Source of the DNA: Desarmillaria ectypa | Lineage: Eukaryota; Basidiomycota; Agaricomycetes; Agaricales; Physalacriaceae | Direction: 5' to 3' | Length of the DNA stretch: 64,000 bases | Assembly: GCA_030407005.1 (NCBI GenBank) | Contig: JAUDYN010000010.1 | Span: 1,550,001-1,614,000 of the forward strand | Part shown: positions 1 through 12,194 of the stretch, piece by piece | Position numbering within the stretch: the first letter of the stretch is position 1 | Layout of the letters: each line of letters begins with the position of its first letter | The notes under the pieces: model-generated | Seen by the model: the letters and a program-made list of their open reading frames with translations, nothing else | Told to the model about the DNA's origin: nothing | Database searches by the model: none | Translations under genes and position numbers: made by a program

Positions 1-51
1 CATAGTAATTAGCAATAATATGTTCGATGACAGGCCACAGGATTTAGTTTA

Positions 52-1743
52 CTACAATCTTTGTGTGATGCGGTCCTCGATTATCTGTGCGACAGTTGGT
101 CCATGGACCGGAATATAGTCTCCTTGAAATCCTTCGGGGTAGCCAATGCCAGGCACACTCGGGTGGGTGTAATAACTGGTATACAACACATCAGCATCAA
201 GTCGAAGAGAATGAAATATGATTAGCACTAACGTATCATTCCAAACCACAACATGCGACATTCCGAGGGCTCGCGTCGTCCAGTGGTAATCGTGCGCAAA
301 TCCTCCAGGATAGAAGATCTCAATCACCGTGGATACCTTCGTAGGAGGCATAAAAAGCAGATGCGTCAGTCCGTTCCCATGGACTCCAAGCAGGATTGTC
401 GTCCGGGCAGCAGCATGCAACTGAGCATCCTTCGACATGCGCTCAGCCTGCATGACATTGAGTTCCCAGCCCTCGTCTTTCTTCCTCTCGACGAGCTCTT
501 GCAGAGCTGTTACCAACGAATCGTGTGCCTCATCTGTAAGCCTTCTCCTCGGCGTGCCCTGCCGACTGATATACGTGATCACGACCTTATCTGGCATTGG
601 GAGATCGCCTCCATCTTGCCTGACGACGTCCAGACCAGAGAACCTCAACACAGAGGCACGAACGGGCTCCCACCACCCTCCGACCTTGATCCCCATGAGC
701 CTGGACTGCTCGCGCATGTACTGCCAGGCCTCAGAGGCAATACGCTGGGTTTGGCTCCCACACAGCATCCCACGATGAGCAGCGCTCCGATCAGTAAGGA
801 GAACGAGCGGGAAATGCCATGCACGATCAACAAACAATCCTGAAGTAGCGGCTATTCGGTCCTCCCAATCCTGCTTATCTTCAACGGTAAGTGAGGGGAA
901 CGCAGCACGCAAAATGTATGCGTTGAATCCAGAGTAGTCGCGCCATCCATTTCCGTCACTATGCGCGAATATCACACGGTCTAGTGCTGGCGGGGCAGGG
1001 TGGGTAAATTTCGCAGAGTAGGCATTAGCAGCAGAAACTTCCGAAAAGGCCCCGTGCCAGAAGGCTTGGACCCCGAAGAAGAGCTCAGCGACTAGGTGAT
1101 AATAGTGACCTAGAAATTGACTGGGTTCGTTGACCAAGAGCTGAAAAAAAAGACATGAAAAAAGGCAATGCACGCGGTTCGAGAGACATACTGTATTTCC
1201 TTCCACTGTCCATACGCGATTTTTCGTCCCTCCTCCCCAATATTGGTGAGCTTCTGAAGGAGTAATATAATTCATATGCTGTAAAGTCGGTTCGCGTAGC
1301 GCGCCATTTTCTGGCGTATCTTCTGCAGGCAGGCCAGAGCTAGTCATTAGACGGAACTCGGGGAACGAGCGATTCAAAGAGAGAAGGAATAGTGTGCCAT
1401 TAGACATGTACAGATTTCGGAAGAGCGTCCATCCCGGAGCATGATGGACGATGGAGGTATGTGGTAGATCGCTGTGGACCGTCTGCAATGGCATCGAAGA
1501 TTCTGGAGTCATCGTAGCAATCTCGCCGGGCTGTGTCGCCATCTGAACATCTGGCGATATATTCTCTCTCCAGATAGGATGCGGCGGCGGCTGGCCCTGA
1601 AAGCGTTCAAGGTGCGTATTGATAGTAATGATATTAGAGTCGGATAAATAGGGAGGATGAACGATAGTAAAGAGATGCATCAACGACGCTCCCAAAACCA
1701 ATAGAACGGAGTCCCTGAGAGAAAAGGCGGGTCGAAACAGCAT
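52..1743 (-). CDS. GT61-type (DUF563) glycosyltransferase, copy A
   Basis: Predicted type II membrane glycosyltransferase of the secretory pathway. The N-terminus starts MLFRPAFS and is followed by a hydrophobic segment (about residues 10-30), then a long lumenal region. The C-terminal half carries the GT61/DUF563 hallmark LLGVHGNGLTHLLFM and the following EIFYPGG. Two introns are inferred by comparison with the copy at 37,759-39,446: 1141-1191 (51 nt) and 176-232 (57 nt). Both are multiples of three without stops, so the unspliced gene also reads as one long ORF. Spliced length is 527 aa. The start is ATG 1743 because the paralog begins at the same residue; the frame is open further upstream but has no ATG. 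The acceptor sugar is unknown. Homology to copy B continues past the stop to the window edge. Confidence 0.85.
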   Translation of the reverse strand: MLFRPAFSLRDSVLLVLGASLMHLFTIVHPPYLSDSNIITINTHLERFQGQPPPHPIWRENISPDVQMATQPGEIATMTPESSMPLQTVHSDLPHTSIVHHAPGWTLFRNLYMSNGTLFLLSLNRSFPEFRLMTSSGLPAEDTPENGALREPTLQHMNYITPSEAHQYWGGGTKNRVWTVEGNTVCLSNRVHCLFSCLFFQLLVNEPSQFLGHYYHLVAELFFGVQAFWHGAFSEVSAANAYSAKFTHPAPPALDRVIFAHSDGNGWRDYSGFNAYILRAAFPSLTVEDKQDWEDRIAATSGLFVDRAWHFPLVLLTDRSAAHRGMLCGSQTQRIASEAWQYMREQSRLMGIKVGGWWEPVRASVLRFSGLDVVRQDGGDLPMPDKVVITYISRQGTPRRRLTDEAHDSLVTALQELVERKKDEGWELNVMQAERMSKDAQLHAAARTTILLGVHGNGLTHLLFMPPTKVSTVIEIFYPGGFAHDYHWTTRALGMSHVVVWNDTLVLIIFHSLRLDADVLYTSYYTHPSVPGIGYPEGFQGDYIPVHGPTVAQIIEDRITQRL

Positions 1744-2433
1744 GGTGGAGACGACCAGGGAGAAGAGGAGATCGACAAGGGAGTGGTTCAAGTTTTGTAA
1801 CCACCGGACCGGGTTACCCGATCAGGTTTTTGCCTCAACCTCGCAGTGTTCACTGTTCACCAAGGTTCGGGGGTGTACGCATTATCTAAATACTCCAAGT
1901 GCCATCTTGAGCCAAAATAGCAGTTCGAACATCAACTCGCCGTTCTGAAGATGTTTGTGCGTTCTATAGCCGTCGAAGAAGCAAGAATGCGCTAAAGAAC
2001 CATTCTCTCCATCATTCAGTTGTAATGAGAAAATCATTGTCGTTCGACCTAAAAAAGGGTCAATGAACTGTTTTCGAGACACTCAATTGCATACTTAAGG
2101 TAATGCCTTTGCAACATACACAGACAATTGTCTTCATGGCGACCAGATGTAGTAGAGGGAGCCCGTAAGCGAAGGCTATCGTAGACGCCAGTGAATAACA
2201 GCACGTATAATTAACTCTTCTGACCATCATTGGTTGATCATGTTCTTTTCGAAAAGATGTGACCACATCGGATCAAGGCGCGTGGGAACGAGGTAACTTT
2301 GTTAGATTGAATTCATCGACGAAGCAAACGAAACAGAGAAGGTTCAAACACACATACACGCTATACATTAACGGAACACTTCAGCCACCTAGCCATTCAC
2401 GGAGTAGAATCCGTAAACTTTGTACGGCTCGGG
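1744..2433. other. Intergenic
   Basis: No credible coding sequence. The first 60-80 bases upstream of the GT61 start resemble the region upstream of the second GT61 copy, so part of a shared promoter may be here. Confidence 0.4.
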
Positions 2434-3531
2434 TTAGGCTAGAAGACAGATTCTTAGGTCCGAGCTAGATACTAATCGCGCACCACAGCGGGTGAGGATC
2501 TTGGCGTCGGACTCCGCCTCTCGACAATTGTACGCCTACATTTCCAAATTACAAATAAGATTCAAGAGCCGAGGGGTGTAACTTACAGTGAAGATTGAGG
2601 GTAACTTCCGTCCGACAAGAAATTTGATGGTGTCGGGCCACGTTCCAGCGCTTTCCTGGGAGAGACCAGAGTTGAAAGCGACGGCAAGTTCGGGGTTTTC
2701 GAATGCCGGATTAGCACCAAGCTCATGGTATAATCTGAAAATTAGAGTCAGAATAATCGGGGTGGGGTACAACATACGTACTTGCGACGATGCTCGTGGA
2801 GACGATCACGAGACTTGATTTTACAGTCGCTGCATGAGAGTCAGACAATGGCGCTGAGATTGGATGAAGACACCGTACGAGCATGTGTCCGTAATCATCA
2901 CGTTGGAAGACCATGGCTTCATCAAATTCGGTAGTTGTAGACCATAAAGGACGAGCTTGTCGCGACATCAACGCATACCCGGAAATCTGTGAATAAATCT
3001 CTTCAAAGACTCCACGAGCGAAGGCTTCCGCTTCACACGCGCCGATGATCCTCGGGATATTATAAGTCAAGGTAAAACTTGAAAACTCTTTGAAGAGTAC
3101 TCACATGAATAGTCAACGTCTCCTTCATGGACCACGCGTCTCCCTCGTTCAAATGCTCCAATGCCCACAAAATCGTCATAGGCATCGTCAACTGGCCCGA
3201 GGTCACTCTCACCACCACAGGTCCAGGCAAATCGGTACCGAAGGCGCGCTGAACATCTTCTTGATACTCGCTCTCCCACGTTGAACCTTCTAGTGGATGT
3301 CAAACATCCTTCAAATGCTCCGGAGCCCACAGTCATTCCATTCATGATGTCTGCAAAGAGAATATCAGCACGCACTTCCTGATTGATCTGGCACTGCGCC
3401 GGTCCCTCTTCGCAGGCTTGCTCATGGTAGATATGGCAAATCGTTTCCCGATATTCGTCACAGCAATAGAAAGTCATTTTACGTTCCGGGCAAGATGAAA
3501 GAGAGGAGAAGCGGAGTGGGAAGGGTTTCAT
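2434..3531 (-). pseudogene. MYND/Mss51 C-terminal-like protein, frameshifted
   Basis: Family pieces occur in order but in different frames: a finger-like FYCCDEYRETICHIYHEQAC, then QCQINQEVRADILFADIM, then STWESEYQEDVQ...MPMTILWALEHL...ETLTIH, then IIGACEAEAFARGVFEEI, then LVLYGLQLPNLM, then FENPELAVAFNSGLSQES...FLVGRKLPSIFT, and after a normal-looking intron AYNCREAESDAKIL. This is the order of the Mss51 C-terminal domain found behind MYND fingers in fungi (established knowledge). At least three joins need single-base shifts that no GT-AG intron explains, and stops fall between pieces. I read it as a decayed gene. A sequencing error at each site or unusual splicing is the alternative. Confidence 0.6.
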
Positions 3532-6445
3532 TCGGAGGAGTCGGTCAGTCCTGGCGCTGAAAAGACGTCACTGTGAGGTTTTTATGTGGTGAGAATGTAT
3601 AATATACCAAGTCATGCAATGGGGTTGGAATGTCAAACGATTCTGTTCTGCGGTATTCAATGGACGTCCTTCCTTGCGAAAGGGCGAGGAGAAGAGCGCG
3701 TACAACGTGATACCTTTGTATTCAGGCCTTCAGTTTTAAAGCATGAGTAGCAAGCCTGACAGTAATCGGCAGTCAAAAGAGGAATACGATTCATCATGGT
3801 GGTAGAATACAAAGGTCAGGACTGCCGAGCGTTGAATTCGGTTTTCGGAACTTCGGCCCGACTCACCCCCTTAGCTGTGAACCACGAGTGTGCGTCCCTT
3901 GACTCCTAGATTCCTCATACGTTATTCTGTGTTCTAGATTCTGCTGTCCAGGAGGGAGATTTGGCGGCTCTGAAGATATCGTATCCAGTTGCGGTATTGT
4001 GTCTTCCCTGGTTTCCGTACAAGCTTGACAAAGGGTCGAGGCTTTAAATTTGTTCGGACGATCTGGAGGCGCGTTTCGGCCATTGCGAGGAATCTGACGT
4101 ACACTCACTGTACCACTACATCGAAGATCAATGTCAATGGCTTTTATTGAATCGGAATGGACCATGGCTCTCTTAGACTCCATTTCAGCTCTTAGACTTC
4201 ATTTCAGCACTCGAATGTCAATCTGTTGCCGTGGCGCCATGCGTCATGGGCCGGATGTCGGTATTTAAGCAACAACTACGACTTTAAGCGCACTCTACCG
4301 CCCTACTTCTCCACCTTGTCACTGTCTTGCTCATCAGAAAAGACAGCGTGTTACGACGGACTTCCTCCATATCAACGCCACCTGGGGTTCTTCCAGATAA
4401 ATACTCATTTTTAGAAGTGGATCTCATTCATTTTGTTGAGAACCTGTTCTTTGTTACCGTTCACACTGCTTCTGACAGTGCTGTTGATCTTCTAAATGGT
4501 CAAGCAGCATATTGAAAAACACGCCGCTACGTGCACGAAAACGAATACTAGCTGCTTCTTAGCTCCGGATGCAGGTCCATTCCCTTTACCCCACCCGGTC
4601 AGATGGCTGCCTTCTCGTCTAGACCAGTTTTTGCGCTGTCATATCCTTGTGTCGTTCATCGATAATCTCAGCGTTAAAGTTACAGCTATGTGCCCAATGC
4701 GAGCGTGGTCGCTTGGATTCCAACAACGCATTCGACCATAAAGACAGGCCGATGGTGGGTATATAGTGAGCTTCTCAGAATTTGCATCATTTGCCGTGGT
4801 GTCAGGCCGTTTCTCGCATGCTTGTGGATCTAATCAGTCAGCACTATCCCCTCGCTTAATTCGCCGGCAAGGGGGACTAGAATACAGAAGTCTTGAATAC
4901 AGCTGTCAAAGCAGCCTTCATCTTGGAATTTGAAGTGCGCCTGTGCTTCTGATACTGTTCGAACGCTCCGCGCTCAGTCCTACGAGTCAGTATAAACGAA
5001 CCACTGACAGTACTGATTATCTTCTGGCCGGGATAGTACAGACGGGGCCAATTCATAGAGCGTGACCCGTGAGTGCTCTGAATTATCGCCGGGTGGACAT
5101 GTCCGTTTACATCTGAGCATTAGAAGCAAGAGAGAACGAAAGTCTGGTGACAAGGAGACGGGACAGGCGTTTTTCTTTTGAATCAGATCCATTGTAATCG
5201 GCCAAGTATATAAGCCTCGCCAACTTTGGTTTCCCGGAAATGGTTTGCTTATTCTCACCCAATTATAGATTCTGAATGGTATGTCATCCATGCAGACTAC
5301 ACGAGCTAGCCCGTAATACCGATACCTGAACACGGCCCGTGCCCCTCCCATTAATCCCAACGAATCTCGTAACCAGAAATTCGTACATTTCATCTTCGTA
5401 GCACGAGCAATCAATTTTGTCCGGGCCGTTCGGGAATGTACCTAGAGTCGCATCTTGAAAAGTTCCTGGGAAGTGGGGGGATGAGATAATGTAGATTTGA
5501 AAATATATATTCGAGCACATGTCACCAGCGATTGGATCTGGTCTGATCTGGTCTGAATTGTTGTCCAATGTCAGTGACACTGACATGGCGGTCAAAGTCT
5601 TCCTTTTGCAGGACGGTTGCAAGGGTCGCCAAGCCAAAAAGCTGCCGGTCGAGGATTTGTCCCAATGACTGTATGTCAGGTACCGGAGGTCGGGAGATAC
5701 CGCGGCACTGAGCCGCCAACTGACCACTGTAAGCAGAGGGAAGGAATGATGCTTGGAACTGGAATGGTCGTGAGCGTTGCAGGTGGACCGTGGGAGACAT
5801 CCCAATCCGAATTGAAGGACGCCACGCAATTCTGGCCTTGTTTGTCGGGCCAGGAGGAATAGGCAATTATTATGACTACTGCTTCTATCAGGGGCGAAGG
5901 AAGCAATTTGCCGGAACGATCATCCACGTAGAATGGTTGGTTCCGTTCTACATCATGGTGCGGAACGAATAGAAACGAGTGGATTGAATATCATTCTTTT
6001 CAGTAAAATCAGATTCAGGAATACTTGATATGAAATCTCACGATACCTGAATCTGAGGGGGGAACCCATGTCGTATCATACACCCTTGCCGATCTAGGGT
6101 AATTCGTATCAGAAATTTTCTACATAACAGGCCATCAGTATGGCGTGTGAATCGTTGGACTTGTACAAAATCCCGACCTTCGACTTTCTATAGAAACATT
6201 TATGAAGCTTCTTCAGGCGAGGAAGCCACCACCGTTCCATCAACATCTAAAGTGTAAGTGGCCGAATTACACATAAAAATGAAGGGACGAACGTTTCGGC
6301 TCGTATTTTGGCCCCATCGGGTATAATCTGAGTTAAAAGTCAGAGCTTGACAACGCCGAATGGGGCCCGTGCTACAGAAAGGCAACGAAATTTTGCATAT
6401 GTCAGCGGGGCCCTGAACGACTACACATTCCTTAAATCAACCAGC
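3532..6445. other. Long gene-poor stretch
   Basis: Several ORFs of 100-180 codons exist on the minus strand (for example around 4980-5829 and 5522-5866), but they overlap in several frames, lack recognisable domains and do not chain through consensus introns. A real but unrecognised gene at 5.0-5.9 kb cannot be excluded. Confidence 0.35.
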
Positions 6446-6526
6446 ATGAGCGGCGCTACGTTTCCTTCCAACGTATCTATTCCTTCGTTCTTGTTCTTTC
6501 CCTTCCGTTGCTGTCTCCGACGATGA
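6446..6526 (+). promoter_or_regulatory. Upstream ORF overlapping the ABC transporter start
   Basis: An ATG at 6446 opens a 26-codon reading frame whose TGA (6524-6526) overlaps the main ATG (6523) as ATGA. It lies in the only short interval before the transporter and is in a different frame. If transcription starts upstream of 6446, ribosomes would have to terminate and reinitiate to make the transporter. The transcript start is not visible in the sequence. Confidence 0.4.
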
Positions 6527-9500
6527 GCACGCTGGATCCCAACGAAAAGCTGGCAGAAAGGATCTCAGCTGACCATGAATCTGCTGTTACAGCCTACGAT
6601 GCCGACCCATTTCCAGAGGATGCAGAGCGAGAAATTGTGCAGCTGGCGAGGTCATTGACGAATGCCTCTCTAGCGGGGCAGGGCCTCCATGACGACGACA
6701 ATCCATTTGAGGGCAGCACTGACCCACGCATGGATCCCCGGTCCGGTAAATTTGATTACCACTTGTGGATTCGCTCTATTCTTCAGATAACCTCGCGCGA
6801 CCCCGACCGATATCCTCATCGTACGGCTGGCATCAGCTTTCAGAATTTAAATGTGTATGGCTACGGGAAACCCACTGACCACCAAAAGACCGTTGGGAAT
6901 GTGCTGCTCGACATGCCCAAGATGGTCGGGGGTGTGCTTGGAAGCAAGGGCCGGAGGATAGATATTTTGAGGGATTTTGAAGGCGTGCTTAAGCATGGCG
7001 AGATGCTGGTTGTTCTTGGTCGTCCTGGCAGGTGCGTTGACTTTTTTTTCTGTATCCAGCTGGGCGTGACGATATTTCTTGCAGTGGTTGTACGACGTTG
7101 CTCAAGACCATATCTGGTGAAACACACGGATTCTTTGTCGAGAAGGACGCCAAGATTAACTATCAAGGTTAGTTCCATTTTTACAGTCGTGTGAGCTTAT
7201 TCTGACCATCTTTCCAGGTATTCCATGGAAGACAATGCACCGCGATTTTCGCGGAGAAGTTGTTTACAATGCGGAGACTGACGTCCATTTCCCCAATCTC
7301 ACCGTTGGACAAACCTTGTCCTTTGCTGCTCGTGCTCGGACACCTCGCACTCGTCTCCCTGGTGTCTCGAGGGACATGTGGGCTGAACACATGCGGGACG
7401 TCGTAATGACGGTGTTTGGTCTGTCTCACACGTTGAACACTAAGGTCGGAAATGACTTTGTTCGTGGTGTTTCCGGTGGAGAACGCAAACGTGTCAGTAT
7501 CGCAGAGGTGGCGCTTAGCGGTAGCCCGCTACAGTGCTGGGATAACAGTACTCGTGGTCTTGACAGCGCAACAGCACTAGAGTTTGTCAAGACTGTTCGG
7601 CTATCCACCAAGTACGTGGGCGCTACTGCTGTTGTTGCGATTTATCAGGCTTCTCAGGACATCTACGATGTGCGTAACGTTATGATTCTTGATTAGCGCC
7701 CCACTAATTACATTCTACAGATCTTCGATAAAGCCGTTGTTCTTTATGAAGGGCGCCAAATTTACTTCGGCCGTACGGAAACTGCGAAACGGTTCTTCGT
7801 CGAGATGGGTTTCCACTGCCCGGAGCGCCAGACCACTGCAGACTTTCTGACTTCCCTTACTAATCCCGCCGAACGTCAAGTTCGCCCCGGATATGAGTCA
7901 AAGGTTCCCCGTACACCCGATGAGTTTGCCAGAGCATGGAAGGAGAGTGGCGAGCGAAAACGTCTATTGCAGGAGATCGACGAATTTGACAGGGAATACC
8001 CTGTTGGCGGTGATCAGCTCGACAAGTTCCGAGTTTCACGGAAAGCTCAGCAGGCAAAGGGAATGTGAGTGGACCTTGGGCAACTTTGCATTCGTCGTTT
8101 TCTAACTTCCGTTTGTAGGCGCGCTAAGTCCCCGTATACCCTCTCTATGCCTATGCAAATAAAGCTATGCCTTCACCGTGGCTTCCAGAGGTTGCGTGGA
8201 GACATGACTCTGTTCTTCACTGCCCTGTTCGGAAACTTTATCATGTCGTTGATCATCTCCAGTATTTTCTACAACCTTCCCAAGGACACCAGCAGTTTCT
8301 ACAGTCGCGGGGCACTGCTTTTCTTCGCTATCCTTATGAACGCTTTCAGTTCCGCCCTCGAAGTTAGTTTTTCAGACCCCTATCTTCATATAGGAACGTT
8401 CAATCTAACGATAATTGATAGATTCTTACATTGTACGAGCAACGCCCTATCGTCGAGAAACATTCGCGTATGGCGTTCTATCATCCATCTTCCGAAGCTG
8501 TTGCCTCCATGATTTGTGATCTACCTTCGAAGATCCTCACGGCCATAAGCTTCAATACGGTTCTCTACTTCATGACCAACCTGCGTCGTTCAGTGGACGG
8601 GTTCTTCGTCTTCCTTCTCTTCTCGTTTCTGTGTACTTTGGCGATGTCCATGATTTTCCGGACCATCGGTGCACTGTCGCGGACAATTTCCCAGGCCATG
8701 GCTCCCGCTGCTATTCTCATTCTTGCGTTGGTTATCTACACAGGCTTCACGATCCCTACATCTGGAATGCACGTCTACTTCCGATGGATCAACTATATTG
8801 ATCCCATCGCTTATGCGTTCGAGAGTCTGATGGTCAACGAGTTCGATGGTCAGCGATATCCTTGCTCCGTCTACGTACCGTCAGGACCATCGTACTCTGA
8901 TGTCGGCCCCACAAATCACATTTGTTCGACGACAGGATCTGAGGTTGGTTCAAGTTTCGCGTTGGGCACCCGGTATCTCGAAGAAACCTTTAAGTACCGT
9001 CGTTCGCATCTCTGGAGGTGGGTAAAGCCGAGTACGACAGATGAACTTCCATATACTGACGTCAGTCTTTCAGGAACCTTGGCATCATCATTGGCTTCAT
9101 TTGCTTCTTCTGCTTCACCTACGTAACGGCGACTGAGTACATCACCGCAGCCAAGTCCAAGGGCGAAGTTCTCGTGTTCAGACGTGGGCACCTACCTCCC
9201 AAACCCAGCAAGGCTGATGACGAAGAGGCTGATGGCGATGCACTTGATGAGAATAATACTTCTTTGGCACATCAGCAGGACCGAGCAGTTGGGGCACTTC
9301 AGAAGCAGACAGCTATCTTCCATTGGGAAGATGTCTGTTATGATATTAAGATCAAAGGTGAACCGAGACGACTGTTGGATCACGTCAATGGTTGGGTCGA
9401 ACCGGGTACATTAACTGCTCTCATGGTAGGTTTAGTTTCACAGTGCGAAGTGATCTATCGTTAATTTTAATTGTGATGTAGGGTGCTTCTGGTGCTGGTA

Positions 9501-11577
9501 AAACAACCTTGTTGGATGTGCTGGCGAGCCGTGTTACTATGGGTGTTGTTACGGGTTCTATGCTGGTTGATGGTCACCAACGGGACAGCTCATTCCAACG
9601 CAAAACAGGTTATGTCCAACAACAGGTGGGTGTCCCCTTCAGTATGTTTGCTGGGATGGTACTAAACGTACTCCCAGGATTTACATCTCCAGACGTCGAC
9701 TGTTCGGGAGGCTCTTGAGTTCAGTGCCAAGTTACGGCAACCAAAGCACATCTCGGACGCCGAGAAAGTGGCATACGTCGAAGAAGTCATTCGTTTGCTA
9801 GAGATGGAACCATATGCTGATGCTGTCGTCGGTGTCCCTGGTGAAGGTATGAGCTCATTGCTTTGGTTAGCTAGCTCGGTGACTGACTGGACACAATCAG
9901 GTCTTAACGTCGAACAGCGCAAGCGTTTAACTATCGGTGTGGAATTGGCTGCCAAGCCTGAGCTATTGCTCTTCCTTGATGAACCTACTTCGGGTCTAGA
10001 CAGGTACAGTTCACAAATCTCTGGTCATGATGAATGGGCCTAATGTGTATTCCGCTTCTAGTCAAACCGCGTGGTCAATCTGCACGCTTCTCCGTAAACT
10101 AGCAAAAAATGGACAAGCCATTCTATGCACTATCCACCAGCCCTCTGCTCTCCTCTTCCAGGAATTTGATCGGCTTTTGTTCCTCGCTCGTGGTGGGCAA
10201 ACAGTTTACTTTGGCGATATTGGCAGGAACTCGCAGACGTTAATTGACTACTTTGAACGTAACGGTGCCCCGCGGTGTCCTCCTGATGCCAATCCGGCTG
10301 AATGGATGCTTCATGTCATTGGTGCCGCCCCTGGTGCTGTTGCCACCCGTGATTTTGTTGAGACATGGAAACAAAGCCCGGACCTCGTTGCGATCAAGGA
10401 GGAGTTGGCACGCAAACGCGAAAATGCTAAACCCATCGATCCCATGGCTGTCACCAACGTCAATGCTACCCGCGAGTTTTCCGCTCCTTTCTTTTCTCAG
10501 TACCTTATTTGTACATACCGGGTTTTCCAACAATACTGGCGCACTCCGTCATATATCTATTCCAAAACGGCTCTTTCGGTTTTGACGGTCAGTCGTCTTT
10601 TTGGCTTGCTTCGATATCTTTTTTCATGGTCTTATCTTATAGGCATTGTTCATCGGTTTCTCGTTCTTCAAAGCCGACAACACTCTTCAAGGCCTGCAAA
10701 ACCAAATGTTCTCCGTTTTCATGCTGATGACCATCTTTGGTAACCTGGTCAATCAAATCATGCCCCATTTCGTCACACAAAGATCGTTGTACGAGGTCCG
10801 AGAACGACCGTCGAAGACCTATTCATGGCAAGCCTTCATGTTGGCGAACATCACAGCCGAATTGCCCTGGAACTCGCTAATGGGTGTGTTGATCTTCCTC
10901 TGCTACTATTACCCCGTGGGATTGTATGCCAACACCTACGCGACGGGCACCACACACGAACGCGGCGCCTTGTTCTTCCTCTTCGTCTGGTCCTTCCTCA
11001 TGTTCACATCGACGTTTACGGACATGATCATTGCCGGTATTAACACAGCCGAGACTGGAGGAAACATTGCCAATATGCTATTCTCGTTGACATTAGTGTT
11101 CTGCGGGTAAGTACCTTTTCTCCGTAAGATTCGGAATTGCGGCTGACTGGTATCTTTAGTGTCCTCGCTGGTCCAGACAAATTCCCCCATTTCTGGATCT
11201 TCATGTACCGCGTATCTCCATTTACCTATTTAGTCGACGGCCTGTTATCGACAGGTCTCGCCAATACGGCGGCGAAATGCTCGGATATTGAGATTTCGGT
11301 GTTTAACCCCACGAACGGGACAACTTGCGCTGAGTACCTCGCGGATTACATAGCCATGGCCGGAGGCAGCATCTCCAATCCCAACGCGACGTCCAACTGT
11401 CAGTTTTGTTCCGTCACATCAACGAATGCTTTCTTGGCTCAGATCAACGTGTCGTATGATCACCGATGGCGAAACTTCGGTATTTTCTGGGTGTACATCG
11501 TCGTAAATATCGCCGGCGCACTCTTCTTCTATTGGCTTGCTCGTGTACCCAAAGGCGCCAAAGCAAGGAAGATCTAG
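6523..11577 (+). CDS. PDR-type (ABCG, full-size) ABC transporter
   Basis: Plasma-membrane drug/xenobiotic or lipid exporter with the (NBD-TMD)x2 plan of fungal pleiotropic drug resistance proteins. Thirteen exons: 6523-7031, 7085-7167, 7218-7669, 7721-8064, 8119-8362, 8422-9017, 9074-9425, 9482-9625, 9678-9846, 9901-10003, 10062-10587, 10643-11106, 11160-11577, giving 1467 aa. NBD1 has the deviant Walker A GRPGSGCTTLL (Cys in place of Lys) and signature [16 protein letters not shown]2 has canonical Walker [12 protein letters not shown], Walker [15 protein letters not shown] and a degenerate signature [14 protein letters not shown]. This asymmetry is typical of the fungal PDR family, so only one composite site should hydrolyse ATP. 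TMD1 and TMD2 are present, and a Cys- and Asn-rich extracellular loop precedes the last membrane helix. The start ATGAGCACG is preceded by an overlapping uORF. Substrate unknown. Confidence 0.95.
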
Positions 11578-12194
11578 AGGTATTGGTGTTCTACGTACTG
11601 GTAGATTTTTATGACCCTATGAAATTTATTTCCCCTGCATAACCTAGATACTTTTGGGACTCCTTCGCAAATTCGCATACATACAGCCGCACACTTTTGG
11701 TCTAAAATTAATTACCTACATGTATTAGTATTGCAATCTATTGTGTTTCACTGGATTTTATCTTACCGTTCTTGCTGCATCGTGCCGCTCTTTACATCTG
11801 TTCCATCTACTCCGTCATGCTTTCGCTCTGGATGCACTTGCCAGGATTCCGTACTATTTTTATTGATATATCTCGTGGTAATAATGTAGCTACACTTCTA
11901 ATGAATTGATCTTCTCGCGTCTTTCCTCCTTCGTCGAGGTGGTTCATCATATCGACATGCACAGAATGCATACCATTCATGTTTCTAATGAACACCGACT
12001 TCGTATTTCCATTTAATGATGCCCACCTACCATTCTCCTTCATGTATGCTAATGTTCTTTTAAGCACAGGTTACTGCCCGTGATTCGTTAAACACATGGT
12101 GACTTTCGATAGACCTTCGGCCGCCGCCAGTATAAACAGACATCAAAGGGATCATTAATGACTAAATGAATACATATTCTAAGGTATCAAGACA
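11578..12194. other. Intergenic, convergent 3' ends
   Basis: This spans the 3' flanks of the ABC transporter (plus) and the Bcs1-like gene (minus). It is moderately AT-rich and I see no gene in it. Confidence 0.5.

Noticed and set aside
253..843. 196-codon plus-strand ORF antisense to GT61 copy A
   Set aside because: Lies wholly opposite a conserved catalytic domain; the same antisense frame is interrupted in copy B. A shadow ORF.
4980..5866. Overlapping minus-strand ORFs of 114-181 codons
   Set aside because: Three frames compete, no domain, and no intron chain gives a continuous protein. Left as gene-poor.
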